A stretch of 64,000 bases of DNA. It comes from Candidatus Microbacterium colombiense (GTDB lineage: Bacteria > Actinomycetota > Actinomycetes > Actinomycetales > Microbacteriaceae). The notes beneath the pieces are model-generated. The model worked only from the letters and a program-made list of their open reading frames with translations, was not told where the DNA came from and ran no database searches. Within the stretch, counting starts at the first letter, position 1; every line of letters starts with the position of its first letter. The stretch is taken from positions 1,798,001-1,862,000 of the forward strand of contig CP119308.1 of assembly GCA_029203165.1 (NCBI GenBank). Reading direction: 5' to 3'. Positions 47,604 through 56,339 of this stretch are shown here, piece after piece. A program made the translations under genes and the position numbers.

Positions 47604-48772
47604 AGCAGTATCTCTTCACGATCATCCTCACCGCCGCGATCACTCTCGCGCTGACCTGGGCGGTCTGGCGGCTGAGCCTGCGGTTCAAGCTGTACCCCGG
47701 CATCCGGGAGCGCGACGTGCACACGACGCCCACCCCCCGGTTGGGTGGGGTGGCGATCTTCCTCGGCATCGCCATCGCATTCGGCGTCTCCGCCACGAAC
47801 CCGTTCTTCCAGAGCATCTGGATCCCACCGCAGACCATGTGGTCGATACTGGGTGCGTCGTTGCTGATCGCCGTGATCGGCGTGGTCGATGATCTGTGGG
47901 ACATCGACTGGATGATCAAGCTCGGTGCGCAGTTCCTCGCAGCGGGAATCATCACGGTCGGTGGCGGGCTGCAGATCCTGTCGCTGCCGTTCGGTGATCT
48001 CTTCGTCGTCTCCAGCTGGCTGAGCATCACCATCACGATGTTCGCGATCGTCATCGTGATGAACGCCGTGAACTTCATCGACGGACTCGACGGACTCGTC
48101 GCCGGTGTCTGCCTGATCTCGAACGGCGTGTTCTTCGCCTACTCGTACATCTTCACGCGCGACTCCGGCGCCTCGAGCTACTTCAACCTCTCCACGTTCA
48201 TCGCGGCGGTCCTCATCGGTGCCTGCCTGGGCTTCCTGCCCCTGAACTGGAGCCCCGCCAAGTTGTTCATGGGCGACTCGGGCGCCCTCGTGATCGGTCT
48301 GTTGATGGCGACGTCGGCGATCTCGATCACCGGTCAGATGGACCCGTCGGCGCTCGATCCCGAGCGCCTCGGCCGATCGCAGCTGGTCGGTGCCTTCCTC
48401 CCGATCCTGCTCCCGCTCCTTGTCGTGCTCCTCCCTCTGCTCGACTTCGGGCTCGCGGTGCTGCGACGGATGAGCGCCGGCCGGTCGCCGTTCTCGCCCG
48501 ATCGCAAGCATCTGCACCATCGGATGCTGGATCTCGGGCACCGCGACCGCGACGCGGTCATCATCTTCTACGCGTGGACGGCCGTGATCTCGCTCGCCGT
48601 CCTGTTGATGTACATCGGCGCCAGAGAGGATTGGCCCGGCCAATACCTCCCGGGAGTCGGCTTCGGCTTTGTGGGCATCGTCGCCTGCCTGCTGATCACC
48701 CTCATGCCGTCCCGGCGCAGGAAGCCTGTGCCGACTGAAGAGCCCGATCCGACCTCCCTGGAGTCCCGATGA
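47600..48772 (+). CDS. Polyprenyl-phosphate GlcNAc-1-phosphate transferase (WecA/TagO/GT4 family)
   Basis: A 390-residue protein with about eleven membrane segments that links a sugar-1-phosphate from a UDP-sugar to the lipid carrier, starting wall-linked polymers. Motifs: DVHTTPTPRLGGVAIF (N-terminal), VVDDLWDIDW, NAVNFIDGLDGLVAG, FMGDSGALVIG, and the carbohydrate-recognition HLHHRML. They agree with the WecA/TagO family; the sugar is most likely GlcNAc. GTG 47600 overlaps the Sua5 stop. It is followed by the AtpI-like gene with another four-base overlap. In actinobacteria this gene commonly lies just before the atp operon. Confidence 0.92.
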   Translation: MKQYLFTIILTAAITLALTWAVWRLSLRFKLYPGIRERDVHTTPTPRLGGVAIFLGIAIAFGVSATNPFFQSIWIPPQTMWSILGASLLIAVIGVVDDLWDIDWMIKLGAQFLAAGIITVGGGLQILSLPFGDLFVVSSWLSITITMFAIVIVMNAVNFIDGLDGLVAGVCLISNGVFFAYSYIFTRDSGASSYFNLSTFIAAVLIGACLGFLPLNWSPAKLFMGDSGALVIGLLMATSAISITGQMDPSALDPERLGRSQLVGAFLPILLPLLVVLLPLLDFGLAVLRRMSAGRSPFSPDRKHLHHRMLDLGHRDRDAVIIFYAWTAVISLAVLLMYIGAREDWPGQYLPGVGFGFVGIVACLLITLMPSRRRKPVPTEEPDPTSLESR

Positions 48773-49341
48773 GCCCGAACCCCGTGTCCAGCAACCCCAT
48801 CCTGCGCCGCACACTGATCTGGTCGGCGGTCGCGACGGTGATCCTCGCGGTCGTGGCCGGCGTCGTCGGCTTCCTGGTCGGCGGAGGGGAGGGGCTCGTG
48901 AGCGGCCTGCTCGGCGTGCTGCTCGCCATGCTCTTCCTCGCGATCACCGGAATCAGCATCCTGATCGCGAACCGCTGGTTCGGCGATCCCCTGTACGTGC
49001 AGCTCTTCTTCGCGATCGTGCTCGGAGGCTGGCTCCTCAAGCTCGGTGTCTTCGTCGTCGTCATGATCGTGCTGAGCGGCCAGCCGTGGATCCACCCCAT
49101 GGTGTTCTTCCTCTCCATCGTCGCCGGCGTCATCATGTCGCTCGTGATCGATGTGCTCGTGCTCACGAAGATGCGTCTGCCCAACGTCAGCGACGTCTCG
49201 CTGCCGACCGAGGTTCCCGAGGACCGCGCGCCGGGCGTGTCCCTGCCCACCGTGGTGCCGGAGGACCGTGCCCCCGGACGGCATCACATCGTGCCGGACA
49301 AGCCTGCGGACGAGGGCCCGGCGGACTCGCGCACCATCTGA
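48769..49341 (+). CDS. AtpI-like membrane protein with duplicated 14-residue tail
   Basis: The 190-residue protein has four membrane segments, a short cytoplasmic N-terminus and a charged C-terminal tail. Position directly before atpB and topology suggest the ATP synthase subunit I (AtpI)-like group, which helps assemble the c-ring. Sequence similarity is weak, so this is inference from context. The tail contains two tandem copies of V-S-L-P-T-x-V-P-E-D-R-A-P-G (DNA 49195-49278), then HHIVPDKPADEGPADS. It overlaps the transferase gene by four bases (ATGA). Confidence 0.7.
   Translation: MSPNPVSSNPILRRTLIWSAVATVILAVVAGVVGFLVGGGEGLVSGLLGVLLAMLFLAITGISILIANRWFGDPLYVQLFFAIVLGGWLLKLGVFVVVMIVLSGQPWIHPMVFFLSIVAGVIMSLVIDVLVLTKMRLPNVSDVSLPTEVPEDRAPGVSLPTVVPEDRAPGRHHIVPDKPADEGPADSRTI
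49195..49278 (+). repeat. Tandem 42-bp duplication in the AtpI-like gene
   Basis: Two in-frame 42-bp units (49195-49236, 49237-49278) encode the same 14 residues with one change (Glu to Val). Third codon positions have drifted, so the duplication is not recent. Confidence 0.7.
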
Positions 49342-49452
49342 CTCTGATAGTGTTGACATGTGCCCGCCGCTCTCCCGCGAGCGCTTGCGCAGTGAAGCAC
49401 ACCGACCATCGTCGCGCCGGTTCTGACCGGTGCCCCGAAGCTGGAGCCCGCG
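49342..49452 (+). promoter_or_regulatory. Leader region of the atp operon
   Basis: 111 bases between the AtpI-like gene and atpB. TAGTGT (49348-49353) and TTGACA (49353-49358) overlap. A 22-codon reading frame runs from ATG 49358 to TGA 49424. GGAG at 49443-49446 precedes the CTG proposed as atpB start. No clear operator is seen. Confidence 0.4.
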
Positions 49453-50259
49453 CTGTTTAATCTTGCTGCGACCCTGATCCCTCGACTCGCCTCTGACGGC
49501 GAGTTCCACGGCCCTTCGATCGACGAGTTCTTCCCGGAGATCCTCTTCAACATCGCCGGCATCCCCGTGCACCGCATCCACTTGGTGCAGCTGCTCTCGG
49601 TGATCGCCGTGGTGCTGATCCTCTGGCTCGGAACCCGACGACTGTCCGTCGTTCCCGGCCGATTCCAGAACCTGGTGGAGATGGGGCTCGGTCTCGTCCG
49701 CAACAACATCGCCCACGACCTCCTGGGCCGCAAGGACGGCGATCGCTTCCTCCCGATTCTCACCGCGATCTTCTTCATGACCCTGTTCATGAACATCACG
49801 GGCATCATCCCGTTCCTGAACATCGCCGGTACGAGCATCATCGCGGTGCCCCTCGTGCTCGCTGTGGTCAGCTACGTGACCTTCATCTACGCGGGTATCA
49901 AGAAGAGCCCGAAGAAGTTCTTCAAGAACGCGCTGTTCCCGGCCGGAGTGCCGTGGCCGGTCTACATCATCGTCACGCCGATCGAGCTTCTCTCGACCTT
50001 CATCATCCGCCCGGTGACTCTCACCCTGCGACTGCTGATGAACATGGTCGTCGGCCACATGATCCTGGTCCTCTGCTTCGCGGCGACCCAGTTCTTCTTC
50101 TTCACCGCAGGTGGCGGCTGGGCCGCTCTGGGTGTCGGAACCCTCGCCTTCGGCGGCGCCTTCACTCTCTTCGAGATTCTGGTCGCCGTTCTCCAGGCAT
50201 ACGTCTTCACCGTCCTCACCGCGGTCTACATCCAGCTCGCGGTCGCAGAAGAGCACTGA
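49453..50259 (+). CDS. atpB: F0F1 ATP synthase subunit a
   Basis: Subunit a forms the proton half-channels next to the c-ring. The 268-residue protein has about six membrane helices and family motifs FFMTLFMNITGIIPFLNIAGTS, PVTLTLRLLMNMVVGHMI with the essential Arg, and FEILVAVLQAYVFTVLTAVYI. Homologous sequence (LFNLAATLIPRLASDGEFHGPSIDEFFPE) extends well upstream of GTG 49567, but no ATG, GTG or TTG exists in frame back to the stop at 49393. CTG 49453, with GGAG seven bases before it, is the best start. The operon order is atpB-E-F-H-A-G-D-C. Confidence 0.9.
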   Translation: MFNLAATLIPRLASDGEFHGPSIDEFFPEILFNIAGIPVHRIHLVQLLSVIAVVLILWLGTRRLSVVPGRFQNLVEMGLGLVRNNIAHDLLGRKDGDRFLPILTAIFFMTLFMNITGIIPFLNIAGTSIIAVPLVLAVVSYVTFIYAGIKKSPKKFFKNALFPAGVPWPVYIIVTPIELLSTFIIRPVTLTLRLLMNMVVGHMILVLCFAATQFFFFTAGGGWAALGVGTLAFGGAFTLFEILVAVLQAYVFTVLTAVYIQLAVAEEH

Positions 50260-50302
50260 GCGGGCAGGCAACAGCCTTCCCACCCAACGAAAGGAAAAAC
50301 CC

Positions 50303-50539
50303 GTGGACGCAACTACGGTTCTCGCAGACATCAACGGCCACCTCGCGTCGGTCGGTTACGGCCTCGCGGCCATCGGCCCGGCAATCGGCGTGGGTATCGT
50401 CGTCGGCAAGACGATCGAGGGTGTCGCTCGTCAGCCCGAGCTGGCCGGTCGCCTTCAGGTCCTCATGTGGATCGGTATCGCCTTCACCGAGGCGCTTGCA
50501 TTCGTCGGCATCGCCGTCGGATTCATCCCCTTCCCGTAA
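50303..50539 (+). CDS. atpE: F0F1 ATP synthase subunit c
   Basis: A 78-residue hairpin of two membrane helices, the monomer of the rotating c-ring. ASVGYGLAAIGPAIGVGIVVGKTIEGVARQPE is helix 1 and the polar loop (RQPE), and helix 2 holds the proton-binding Glu63 in IAFTEALAF. The Glu form means proton binding, and there are no extra residues typical of sodium binding. GTG 50303 follows a strong AAAGGAAAAA ribosome site. Confidence 0.95.
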   Translation: MDATTVLADINGHLASVGYGLAAIGPAIGVGIVVGKTIEGVARQPELAGRLQVLMWIGIAFTEALAFVGIAVGFIPFP

Positions 50540-50566
50540 TCCCTACCGACTTCAGAAGGAGACAGG

Positions 50567-51124
50567 ATGCTGAACGCTCTTGTCACGAACCTCGCGGCTG
50601 AGGAAGGCGTGGTCAACAACCCGCTCATCCCCGCCTGGTACGACATCATCTGGTCGGGCCTGTGGTTCATCATCATCCTGGTCGTCGTGTGGAAGGTCGC
50701 ACTTCCCAAGCTGACGAAGATGCTCGACGAGCGGTCCGCCGCGATCGAGGGCAACATCGCCAAGGCTGATGAGGCGCAGAAGCAGGCTGAGGCGGCACTC
50801 GAGGAGTACACCCGCCAGCTCGCCGAGGCACGCACCGAGGCTGGTGAGATCCGCGAGGCCGCCCGTGAGGACGGCAAGAAGATCGTCGCCGAGGCCAAGG
50901 ACGCAGCGACCACCGAGGCCGCTCGCATCACGGCGACCGCGCACACGCAGATCGAAGCCGAGCGTCAGACCGCTCTCGTCTCCCTGCGCAGCGAGGTCGG
51001 TTCCCTCGCTCTCGACCTCGCCGGTGGCGTGGTCGGCGAGACGCTCTCCGACGACGCTCGGGCGACGGCAGTCGTCGACCGCTTCCTCGCCGAGCTCGAG
51101 GCATCCGAGAAGGCGGCTCAGTAA
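50567..51124 (+). CDS. atpF: F0F1 ATP synthase subunit b
   Basis: The peripheral stalk subunit. A 185-residue protein with one N-terminal membrane helix (about 30-48, GLWFIIILVVVWKVALPKL) and a long charged coiled coil (about 55-150), the normal plan of subunit b. It starts at ATG 50567 behind AGAAGGAGA. It overlaps the delta subunit by one base (TAATG). Confidence 0.93.
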   Translation: MLNALVTNLAAEEGVVNNPLIPAWYDIIWSGLWFIIILVVVWKVALPKLTKMLDERSAAIEGNIAKADEAQKQAEAALEEYTRQLAEARTEAGEIREAAREDGKKIVAEAKDAATTEAARITATAHTQIEAERQTALVSLRSEVGSLALDLAGGVVGETLSDDARATAVVDRFLAELEASEKAAQ

Positions 51125-51915
51125 TGGGCAGCGCGACCGCTCAGGCACTCGCGGCATCCACCCAGGCGCTTGCCGCAGCGAAGGACGTCACCCTCGAGAC
51201 CGCGCGGGAGCTCTTCGCAGCCGCACGGGCAGTGGGCGATTCGTCTCAGCTGAGCGGCGCGCTCGCCGATCCTGCCGCGCCGGCAACGGCGCGGCAGAAC
51301 GTGGTCGGCGCCGTGTTCGGTGGCCTCTCCGAAGGATCCCGTCTGGTTCTGAGCACGGCCGTGGCCGAGCGCTGGTCCAGTGCGGGTGAACTCGTCGACG
51401 GTATCGAGGAACTCGCGATCCGCGCGGCGGCGATCTCGTCGCCCGGTATCGACATCGAGGGTGAGATCTTCGGATTCTCCCGCGTGATCGCCGCCAACGC
51501 CGAGCTGGAACTCGCGCTGGGCAGCCGGCTCGGGGGAGGGGACGCCAAGGGCGCACTCGTCGAGCGACTGCTCGTCGACGGCTCCAGCAGCGCCCCGACG
51601 ACCCTCATCGTCTCGTCGCTCGTGCGCCAGCCGCGCGAGCGCCGGATCCGTCAGCTGCTGAACCGGGCGATGCGTATCGTCTCGAGTCAGCGCGGCCGCG
51701 TGGTGGCCACGGTGCACACGGCATCTGACCTCGACGAGGCTCAGCGCACCCGTCTCAGCGACGCCCTCTCGCGCCGTTACGACGGTCAGGTATCGCTCAA
51801 CGTCGTCATCGACCCTGCCGTGGTCGGAGGTCTGCGCGTGCAGATCGCCGATGACGTCATCGACGGCAGCATCTCCGCTCGACTCGCCGACCTTCGCCAG
51901 AAGCTCGCGGGCTAA
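51124..51915 (+). CDS. atpH: F0F1 ATP synthase subunit delta
   Basis: Delta links the peripheral stalk to the top of the alpha/beta hexamer. The 263-residue protein belongs to the longer actinobacterial OSCP/delta type, with an N-terminal helical bundle and a C-terminal RGRVVATVHTASDLDEAQRTRLSDALSRRYDGQVSLNVVIDPAVVGGLRVQIADDVIDGSISARLADLRQKLA (about residues 195-263; very conserved VIDPxxVGGlrVqigddviDgSvr). It starts one base into the atpF stop. Confidence 0.93.
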   Translation: MGSATAQALAASTQALAAAKDVTLETARELFAAARAVGDSSQLSGALADPAAPATARQNVVGAVFGGLSEGSRLVLSTAVAERWSSAGELVDGIEELAIRAAAISSPGIDIEGEIFGFSRVIAANAELELALGSRLGGGDAKGALVERLLVDGSSSAPTTLIVSSLVRQPRERRIRQLLNRAMRIVSSQRGRVVATVHTASDLDEAQRTRLSDALSRRYDGQVSLNVVIDPAVVGGLRVQIADDVIDGSISARLADLRQKLAG

Positions 51916-51962
51916 CACGACTTCGCGCGGGGAACCGCGCACCCAGATACAAAGGGAAGACA

Positions 51963-53603
51963 ATGGCAGAACTATCGATCAGCCCCGACGTCATCCGTGA
52001 CGCGCTGAAGGACTTCGCCGCCGCCTACGAGCCCACCGGGGCCGCGGCGACCGAGGTCGGCACCGTCATCGATGCCGCGGATGGAATCGCGCACGTCGAG
52101 GGCCTGCCCGGCGTCATGGCGAACGAGCTCGTGACCTTCGCCAACGGCACCAAGGGTCTCGCTCTCAACCTCGACGAGCACCAGATCGGTGTCGTCATCC
52201 TCGGTGAGTTCACCGGCATCGAGGCAGGTCAGGAAGTCACCCGCACGGGTGAGGTCCTCTCCGTCCCGGTCGGCGACGGTTACCTGGGTCGCGTCGTCGA
52301 CCCGCTCGGCAACCCGATCGACGGACTCGGCTCGATCGCGACCGAGGGCGTCCGTGCCCTCGAGCTGCAGGCGCCCGGCGTCATGCAGCGCAAGTCGGTG
52401 CACGAGCCGATGCAGACCGGTATCAAGGCGATCGACGCCATGATCCCCGTCGGCCGTGGCCAGCGTCAGCTCATCATCGGCGACCGCCAGACCGGCAAGA
52501 CGGCCATCGCGATCGACACGATCATCAACCAGAAGGCCAATTGGGAGTCGGGCGACGTCAACAAGCAGGTCCGCTGCATCTACGTCGCGATCGGTCAGAA
52601 GGGCTCCACCATCGCTTCGGTGAAGGGTGCGCTCGAAGAGGCCGGCGCCCTGGAGTACACCACGATCGTGGCCGCTCCGGCATCCGACCCCGCCGGTTTC
52701 AAGTACCTGGCGCCCTACACCGGTTCGGCCATCGGCCAGCACTGGATGTACGGCGGCAAGCATGTCCTCATCATCTTCGACGACCTGTCGAAGCAGGCCG
52801 AGGCCTACCGTGCCGTGTCCCTGCTCCTGCGCCGCCCGCCGGGCCGTGAGGCCTACCCGGGTGACGTCTTCTACCTGCACTCCCGTCTGCTGGAGCGTTG
52901 CGCGAAGCTGTCCGACGAGCTCGGCGCCGGATCGATGACGGGTCTCCCGATCATCGAGACCAAGGCCAACGACGTCTCGGCGTACATCCCGACCAACGTG
53001 ATCTCGATCACCGACGGCCAGATCTTCCTGCAGTCCGACCTCTTCAACGCCAACCAGCGTCCGGCGGTCGACGTGGGTATCTCGGTCTCGCGAGTCGGTG
53101 GTGACGCTCAGGTCAAGTCGATCAAGAAGGTCTCGGGCACGTTGAAGCTGGAGCTGGCGCAGTACCGCTCGCTCGAGGCATTCGCGATGTTCGCCTCCGA
53201 CCTCGATGCGGCTTCGCGTCGTCAGCTCTCTCGCGGTGCGCGTCTGACCGAGCTGCTCAAGCAGCCGCAGTACTCGCCGTACCCCGTCGAGGAGCAGGTC
53301 GTCTCGATCTGGGCCGGTACCAAGGGCAAGCTCGACACGCTCGAGGTCTCCGACGTGCTGCGCTTCGAGCGCGAGCTGCTCGACTACCTGCGTCGCAACA
53401 CGAAGGTGCTCGACACGCTGCGTGAGACCAACGTCCTCGACGACGACACGGTCGCAGAGCTCGAGAAGCACACCGACGCTTTCATCCTGGAGTTCCAGGG
53501 TGGCAAGGGTGCCGGCATCGGCGCTCCCGGCCACGAGGAGCACGCGGCTGCCGAGGCGGACGACGTCAACCAGGAGAAGATCGTCAAGGGTCGTCGCGCG
53601 TAA
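51963..53603 (+). CDS. atpA: F0F1 ATP synthase subunit alpha
   Basis: Alpha forms the catalytic hexamer with beta and holds non-catalytic nucleotide sites. The 546-residue protein has GDRQTGKTAIAIDTI (P-loop, about 173-187), VSVPVGDGYLGRVVDPLGNPIDG-like LSVPVGDGYLGRVVDPLGNPIDG at about 99-121, and the arginine-finger region with ISVSRVGGDAQ. Actinobacterial C-terminal extra residues (HEEHAAAEADDVNQEKIVKGRRA) are present. ATG 51963 follows AGGGAAGAC. Confidence 0.97.
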   Translation: MAELSISPDVIRDALKDFAAAYEPTGAAATEVGTVIDAADGIAHVEGLPGVMANELVTFANGTKGLALNLDEHQIGVVILGEFTGIEAGQEVTRTGEVLSVPVGDGYLGRVVDPLGNPIDGLGSIATEGVRALELQAPGVMQRKSVHEPMQTGIKAIDAMIPVGRGQRQLIIGDRQTGKTAIAIDTIINQKANWESGDVNKQVRCIYVAIGQKGSTIASVKGALEEAGALEYTTIVAAPASDPAGFKYLAPYTGSAIGQHWMYGGKHVLIIFDDLSKQAEAYRAVSLLLRRPPGREAYPGDVFYLHSRLLERCAKLSDELGAGSMTGLPIIETKANDVSAYIPTNVISITDGQIFLQSDLFNANQRPAVDVGISVSRVGGDAQVKSIKKVSGTLKLELAQYRSLEAFAMFASDLDAASRRQLSRGARLTELLKQPQYSPYPVEEQVVSIWAGTKGKLDTLEVSDVLRFERELLDYLRRNTKVLDTLRETNVLDDDTVAELEKHTDAFILEFQGGKGAGIGAPGHEEHAAAEADDVNQEKIVKGRRA

Positions 53604-53623
53604 CCGCGTGAGGTACTGATTTC

Positions 53624-54520
53624 ATGGGCGCTCAACTCAGGGTCTACAAGCAGAAGATCTCTTCTGCTCAGACGACCAAGAAGATCACGAAGGCGATGGA
53701 ACTCATCGCGGCTTCGCGCATCCAGAAGGCGATGGCACGCGTCAAAGCGTCCAGCCCCTTCGCGCGAGCCGTGACGAGGGCCGTGTCTGCCGTCGCGACG
53801 CACTCGAATGTCGACCACCCGCTCACCCGCGAGCCTGAGACGATCCGCCGCTCCGCGGTCGTGATCTTCTCCTCGGACCGCGGTCTTGCAGGAGCCTTCA
53901 ACTCGCAGATCCTCCGTGAGGGTCTCGAGGTGGCGGAGCTCCTGCGTGGGCAGGGCAAGGAGCCGGTGTTCTACCTGGTCGGTCGCAAGGCCGTCGGCTA
54001 CTTCCAGTTCCGTCGCATCGCGGCGGCTGCGGAGTGGACGGGTGACACCGACACGCCGTCGTTCCACACCGCCGAGGAGATCTCGCAGACACTTCTGCAG
54101 GACTTCACCCGGGGCGGGGAAGACGGCGGACTCGACGAGATCCACCTCGTGTACAACCGTTTCGTCAGCATGATGACGCAGACGCCGGAATCCCTGCGTC
54201 TGCTCCCGCTGGAGATCTCGGAAGCCGACGAATCGGAGGCGGGGAACACCATCTACCCGCTCTACGAGTTCGAGCCGGATGCCGAGACCGTGCTGGACGC
54301 GATCCTGCCGGTGTACATCCAGAGCCGCGTCTTCAACGCTCTTCTGCAGTCGTCTGCCGCCAAGCAGGCCGCGACGCAGAAGGCCATGAAGTCGGCCAGC
54401 GACAACGCCGACAAGCTCATCACCGACTACACCCGTCTGCGCAACAATGCGCGCCAGGCGGAGATCACGCAGCAGATCGCAGAGATCGTCGGCGGCGCCG
54501 ACGCGCTCTCGTCGAGCTAA
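53624..54520 (+). CDS. atpG: F0F1 ATP synthase subunit gamma
   Basis: Gamma is the central rotor shaft. The 298-residue protein begins with GAQLRVYKQKISSAQTTKKITKAMELIAASRIQKA, the conserved N-terminal helix, and ends with the C-terminal helix block NADKLITDYTRLRNNARQAEITQQIAEIVGGADAL. SSDRGLAGAFNSQI is the conserved middle region. It is 20 bp after atpA and 24 bp before atpD. Confidence 0.96.
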   Translation: MGAQLRVYKQKISSAQTTKKITKAMELIAASRIQKAMARVKASSPFARAVTRAVSAVATHSNVDHPLTREPETIRRSAVVIFSSDRGLAGAFNSQILREGLEVAELLRGQGKEPVFYLVGRKAVGYFQFRRIAAAAEWTGDTDTPSFHTAEEISQTLLQDFTRGGEDGGLDEIHLVYNRFVSMMTQTPESLRLLPLEISEADESEAGNTIYPLYEFEPDAETVLDAILPVYIQSRVFNALLQSSAAKQAATQKAMKSASDNADKLITDYTRLRNNARQAEITQQIAEIVGGADALSSS

Positions 54521-54544
54521 TAGACCATCAGGAGAGAGACGAAA

Positions 54545-55999
54545 ATGACCCCCACCGCCACGGCTGACCAGCCGGCGACCGCGGTCGTCGGGCGCGTCGC
54601 ACGCGTCAACGGTCCGGTTGTCGACATCGAGTTCCCGCACGACTCGATTCCCGACATCTACAACGCACTCAAGACCACGATCACGATCGCCGACGAGTCC
54701 GTCGAGATCACGCTCGAGGTCGCTCAGCACCTCGGCGACGACCTCGTTCGTGCCATCGCCCTCAAGCCCACCGACGGCATCGTCCGCGGCCAGGAGGTTC
54801 GCGACACCGGTGAGGCCATCTCGGTCCCCGTCGGTGACGTCACCAAGGGCAAGGTCTTCAACGTCATCGGCGAGGTGCTCAACCTCGAGCCCGGCGAGAC
54901 CATCGAGGTCACCGAGCGCTGGCCGATCCACCGCAAGGCTCCGAACTTCGACCAGCTCGAGTCGAAGACCACGATGTTCGAGACCGGCATCAAGTCGATC
55001 GACCTCCTGACCCCCTACGTGCTGGGTGGAAAGATCGGTCTGTTCGGTGGCGCCGGTGTCGGCAAGACCGTCCTCATCCAGGAGATGATCCAGCGCGTCG
55101 CGCAGGACCACGGTGGTGTGTCAGTGTTCGCCGGTGTCGGCGAGCGTACCCGTGAGGGCAACGACCTGATCCACGAGATGGAAGAGGCGGGTGTCTTCGA
55201 CAAGACGGCCCTTGTGTTCGGCCAGATGGACGAGCCGCCGGGAACGCGTCTGCGTGTCGCCCTGTCGGCTCTGACGATGGCGGAGTACTTCCGTGACGTG
55301 CAGAAGCAGGACGTGCTGTTGTTCATCGACAACATCTTCCGCTTCACGCAGGCAGGTTCCGAGGTCTCCACGCTGCTCGGCCGTATGCCGTCGGCCGTGG
55401 GATACCAGCCGAACCTCGCCGACGAGATGGGTGTGCTCCAGGAGCGCATCACCTCGACGCGTGGTCACTCGATCACCTCGCTGCAGGCGATCTACGTGCC
55501 GGCCGATGACTACACCGACCCGGCTCCGGCGACCACCTTCGCCCACCTGGACGCGACGACCGAGCTCTCCCGTGAGATCGCGTCGAAGGGTCTGTACCCG
55601 GCCATCGACCCGCTGACCTCGACGTCGCGGATCATGGACCCCCGGTACCTGGGCGAGGACCACTACCGCGTCGCCACGACCGTCAAGCAGATCCTCCAGA
55701 AGAACAAGGAACTGCAGGAGATCATCGCGATCCTCGGTGTCGACGAGCTCTCCGAGGAAGACAAGATCGTCGTGTCGCGCGCACGTCGCATCCAGCAGTT
55801 CCTCTCGCAGAACACCTACATGGCCAAGAAGTTCACGGGCGTCGAGGGTTCGACCGTCCCGCTCAAGGAGACCATCGAGTCCTTCGATGCGATCACCAAG
55901 GGTGACTTCGACCACGTGGCCGAGCAGGCGTTCTTCAACGTCGGTGGCATCTCCGACGTCGAAGAGAACTGGGCTCGCATCCAGAAGGAGAACAGCTGA
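54545..55999 (+). CDS. atpD: F0F1 ATP synthase subunit beta
   Basis: Beta holds the catalytic sites. The 484-residue protein has the P-loop GGAGVGKTVL (about 163-172), GERTREGNDLIHEM with the catalytic Glu, LLFIDNIFRFTQAGSEVSTLLGRMPSAVGYQPNL, and ALSALTMAEYFRD, all normal. ATG 54545 follows GGAGAGAG. Two bases separate its stop from atpC. Confidence 0.98.
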   Translation: MTPTATADQPATAVVGRVARVNGPVVDIEFPHDSIPDIYNALKTTITIADESVEITLEVAQHLGDDLVRAIALKPTDGIVRGQEVRDTGEAISVPVGDVTKGKVFNVIGEVLNLEPGETIEVTERWPIHRKAPNFDQLESKTTMFETGIKSIDLLTPYVLGGKIGLFGGAGVGKTVLIQEMIQRVAQDHGGVSVFAGVGERTREGNDLIHEMEEAGVFDKTALVFGQMDEPPGTRLRVALSALTMAEYFRDVQKQDVLLFIDNIFRFTQAGSEVSTLLGRMPSAVGYQPNLADEMGVLQERITSTRGHSITSLQAIYVPADDYTDPAPATTFAHLDATTELSREIASKGLYPAIDPLTSTSRIMDPRYLGEDHYRVATTVKQILQKNKELQEIIAILGVDELSEEDKIVVSRARRIQQFLSQNTYMAKKFTGVEGSTVPLKETIESFDAITKGDFDHVAEQAFFNVGGISDVEENWARIQKENS

Positions 56000-56001
56000 C
56001 C

Positions 56002-56262
56002 ATGGCATTGCATGTCAGCCTCGTCTCCGCGGACGCGGAGGTCTGGACGGGAGAGGCGAGCCTCGTGGTCGCCAAGACCGTCGAGGGTGAGATCGGCTTC
56101 ATGACCGGGCACGAGCCCGTTCTGGCCATCCTCGCCGAAGGCCAGGTCCGCATCACCCAGACGGATGGCACCAAGGTGCTGGCGAACGCACAGGACGGGT
56201 TCCTCTCCATGGAGGGCGACACCCTGACGATCGTCGCCGGCAACGCGGCTCTCATCGCCTGA
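56002..56262 (+). CDS. atpC: F0F1 ATP synthase subunit epsilon
   Basis: Epsilon binds gamma and regulates the enzyme. The 86-residue protein is the short actinobacterial form with only the N-terminal beta-sandwich (LHVSLVSADAEVWTGEASLVVAKTVEGEIGFMTGHEPVLAIL); the C-terminal helical inhibitory domain of E. coli epsilon is missing. It is the last gene of the operon. A very strong hairpin follows its stop. Confidence 0.94.
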   Translation: MALHVSLVSADAEVWTGEASLVVAKTVEGEIGFMTGHEPVLAILAEGQVRITQTDGTKVLANAQDGFLSMEGDTLTIVAGNAALIA

Positions 56263-56274
56263 GAAGTTCATCTC

Positions 56275-56321
56275 GACGCGTCCGCCTCGGACCCCATACA
56301 GGGTTCCGAGGCGGACGCGTC
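56275..56321 (+). terminator. Terminator of the atp operon
   Basis: A 20-bp GC-rich stem (56275-56294 with 56301-56321, one bulged T at 56304) and a six-base loop, 12 bp after the atpC stop. Confidence 0.85.
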
Positions 56322-56339
56322 TGTATCCCCTGAGGTGTC

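Noticed and set aside
51972..53543. 523-codon minus-strand frame opposite atpA
   Set aside because: atpA is unmistakable. The opposite frame is rich in Asp, Arg, Leu and Val because of codon bias.
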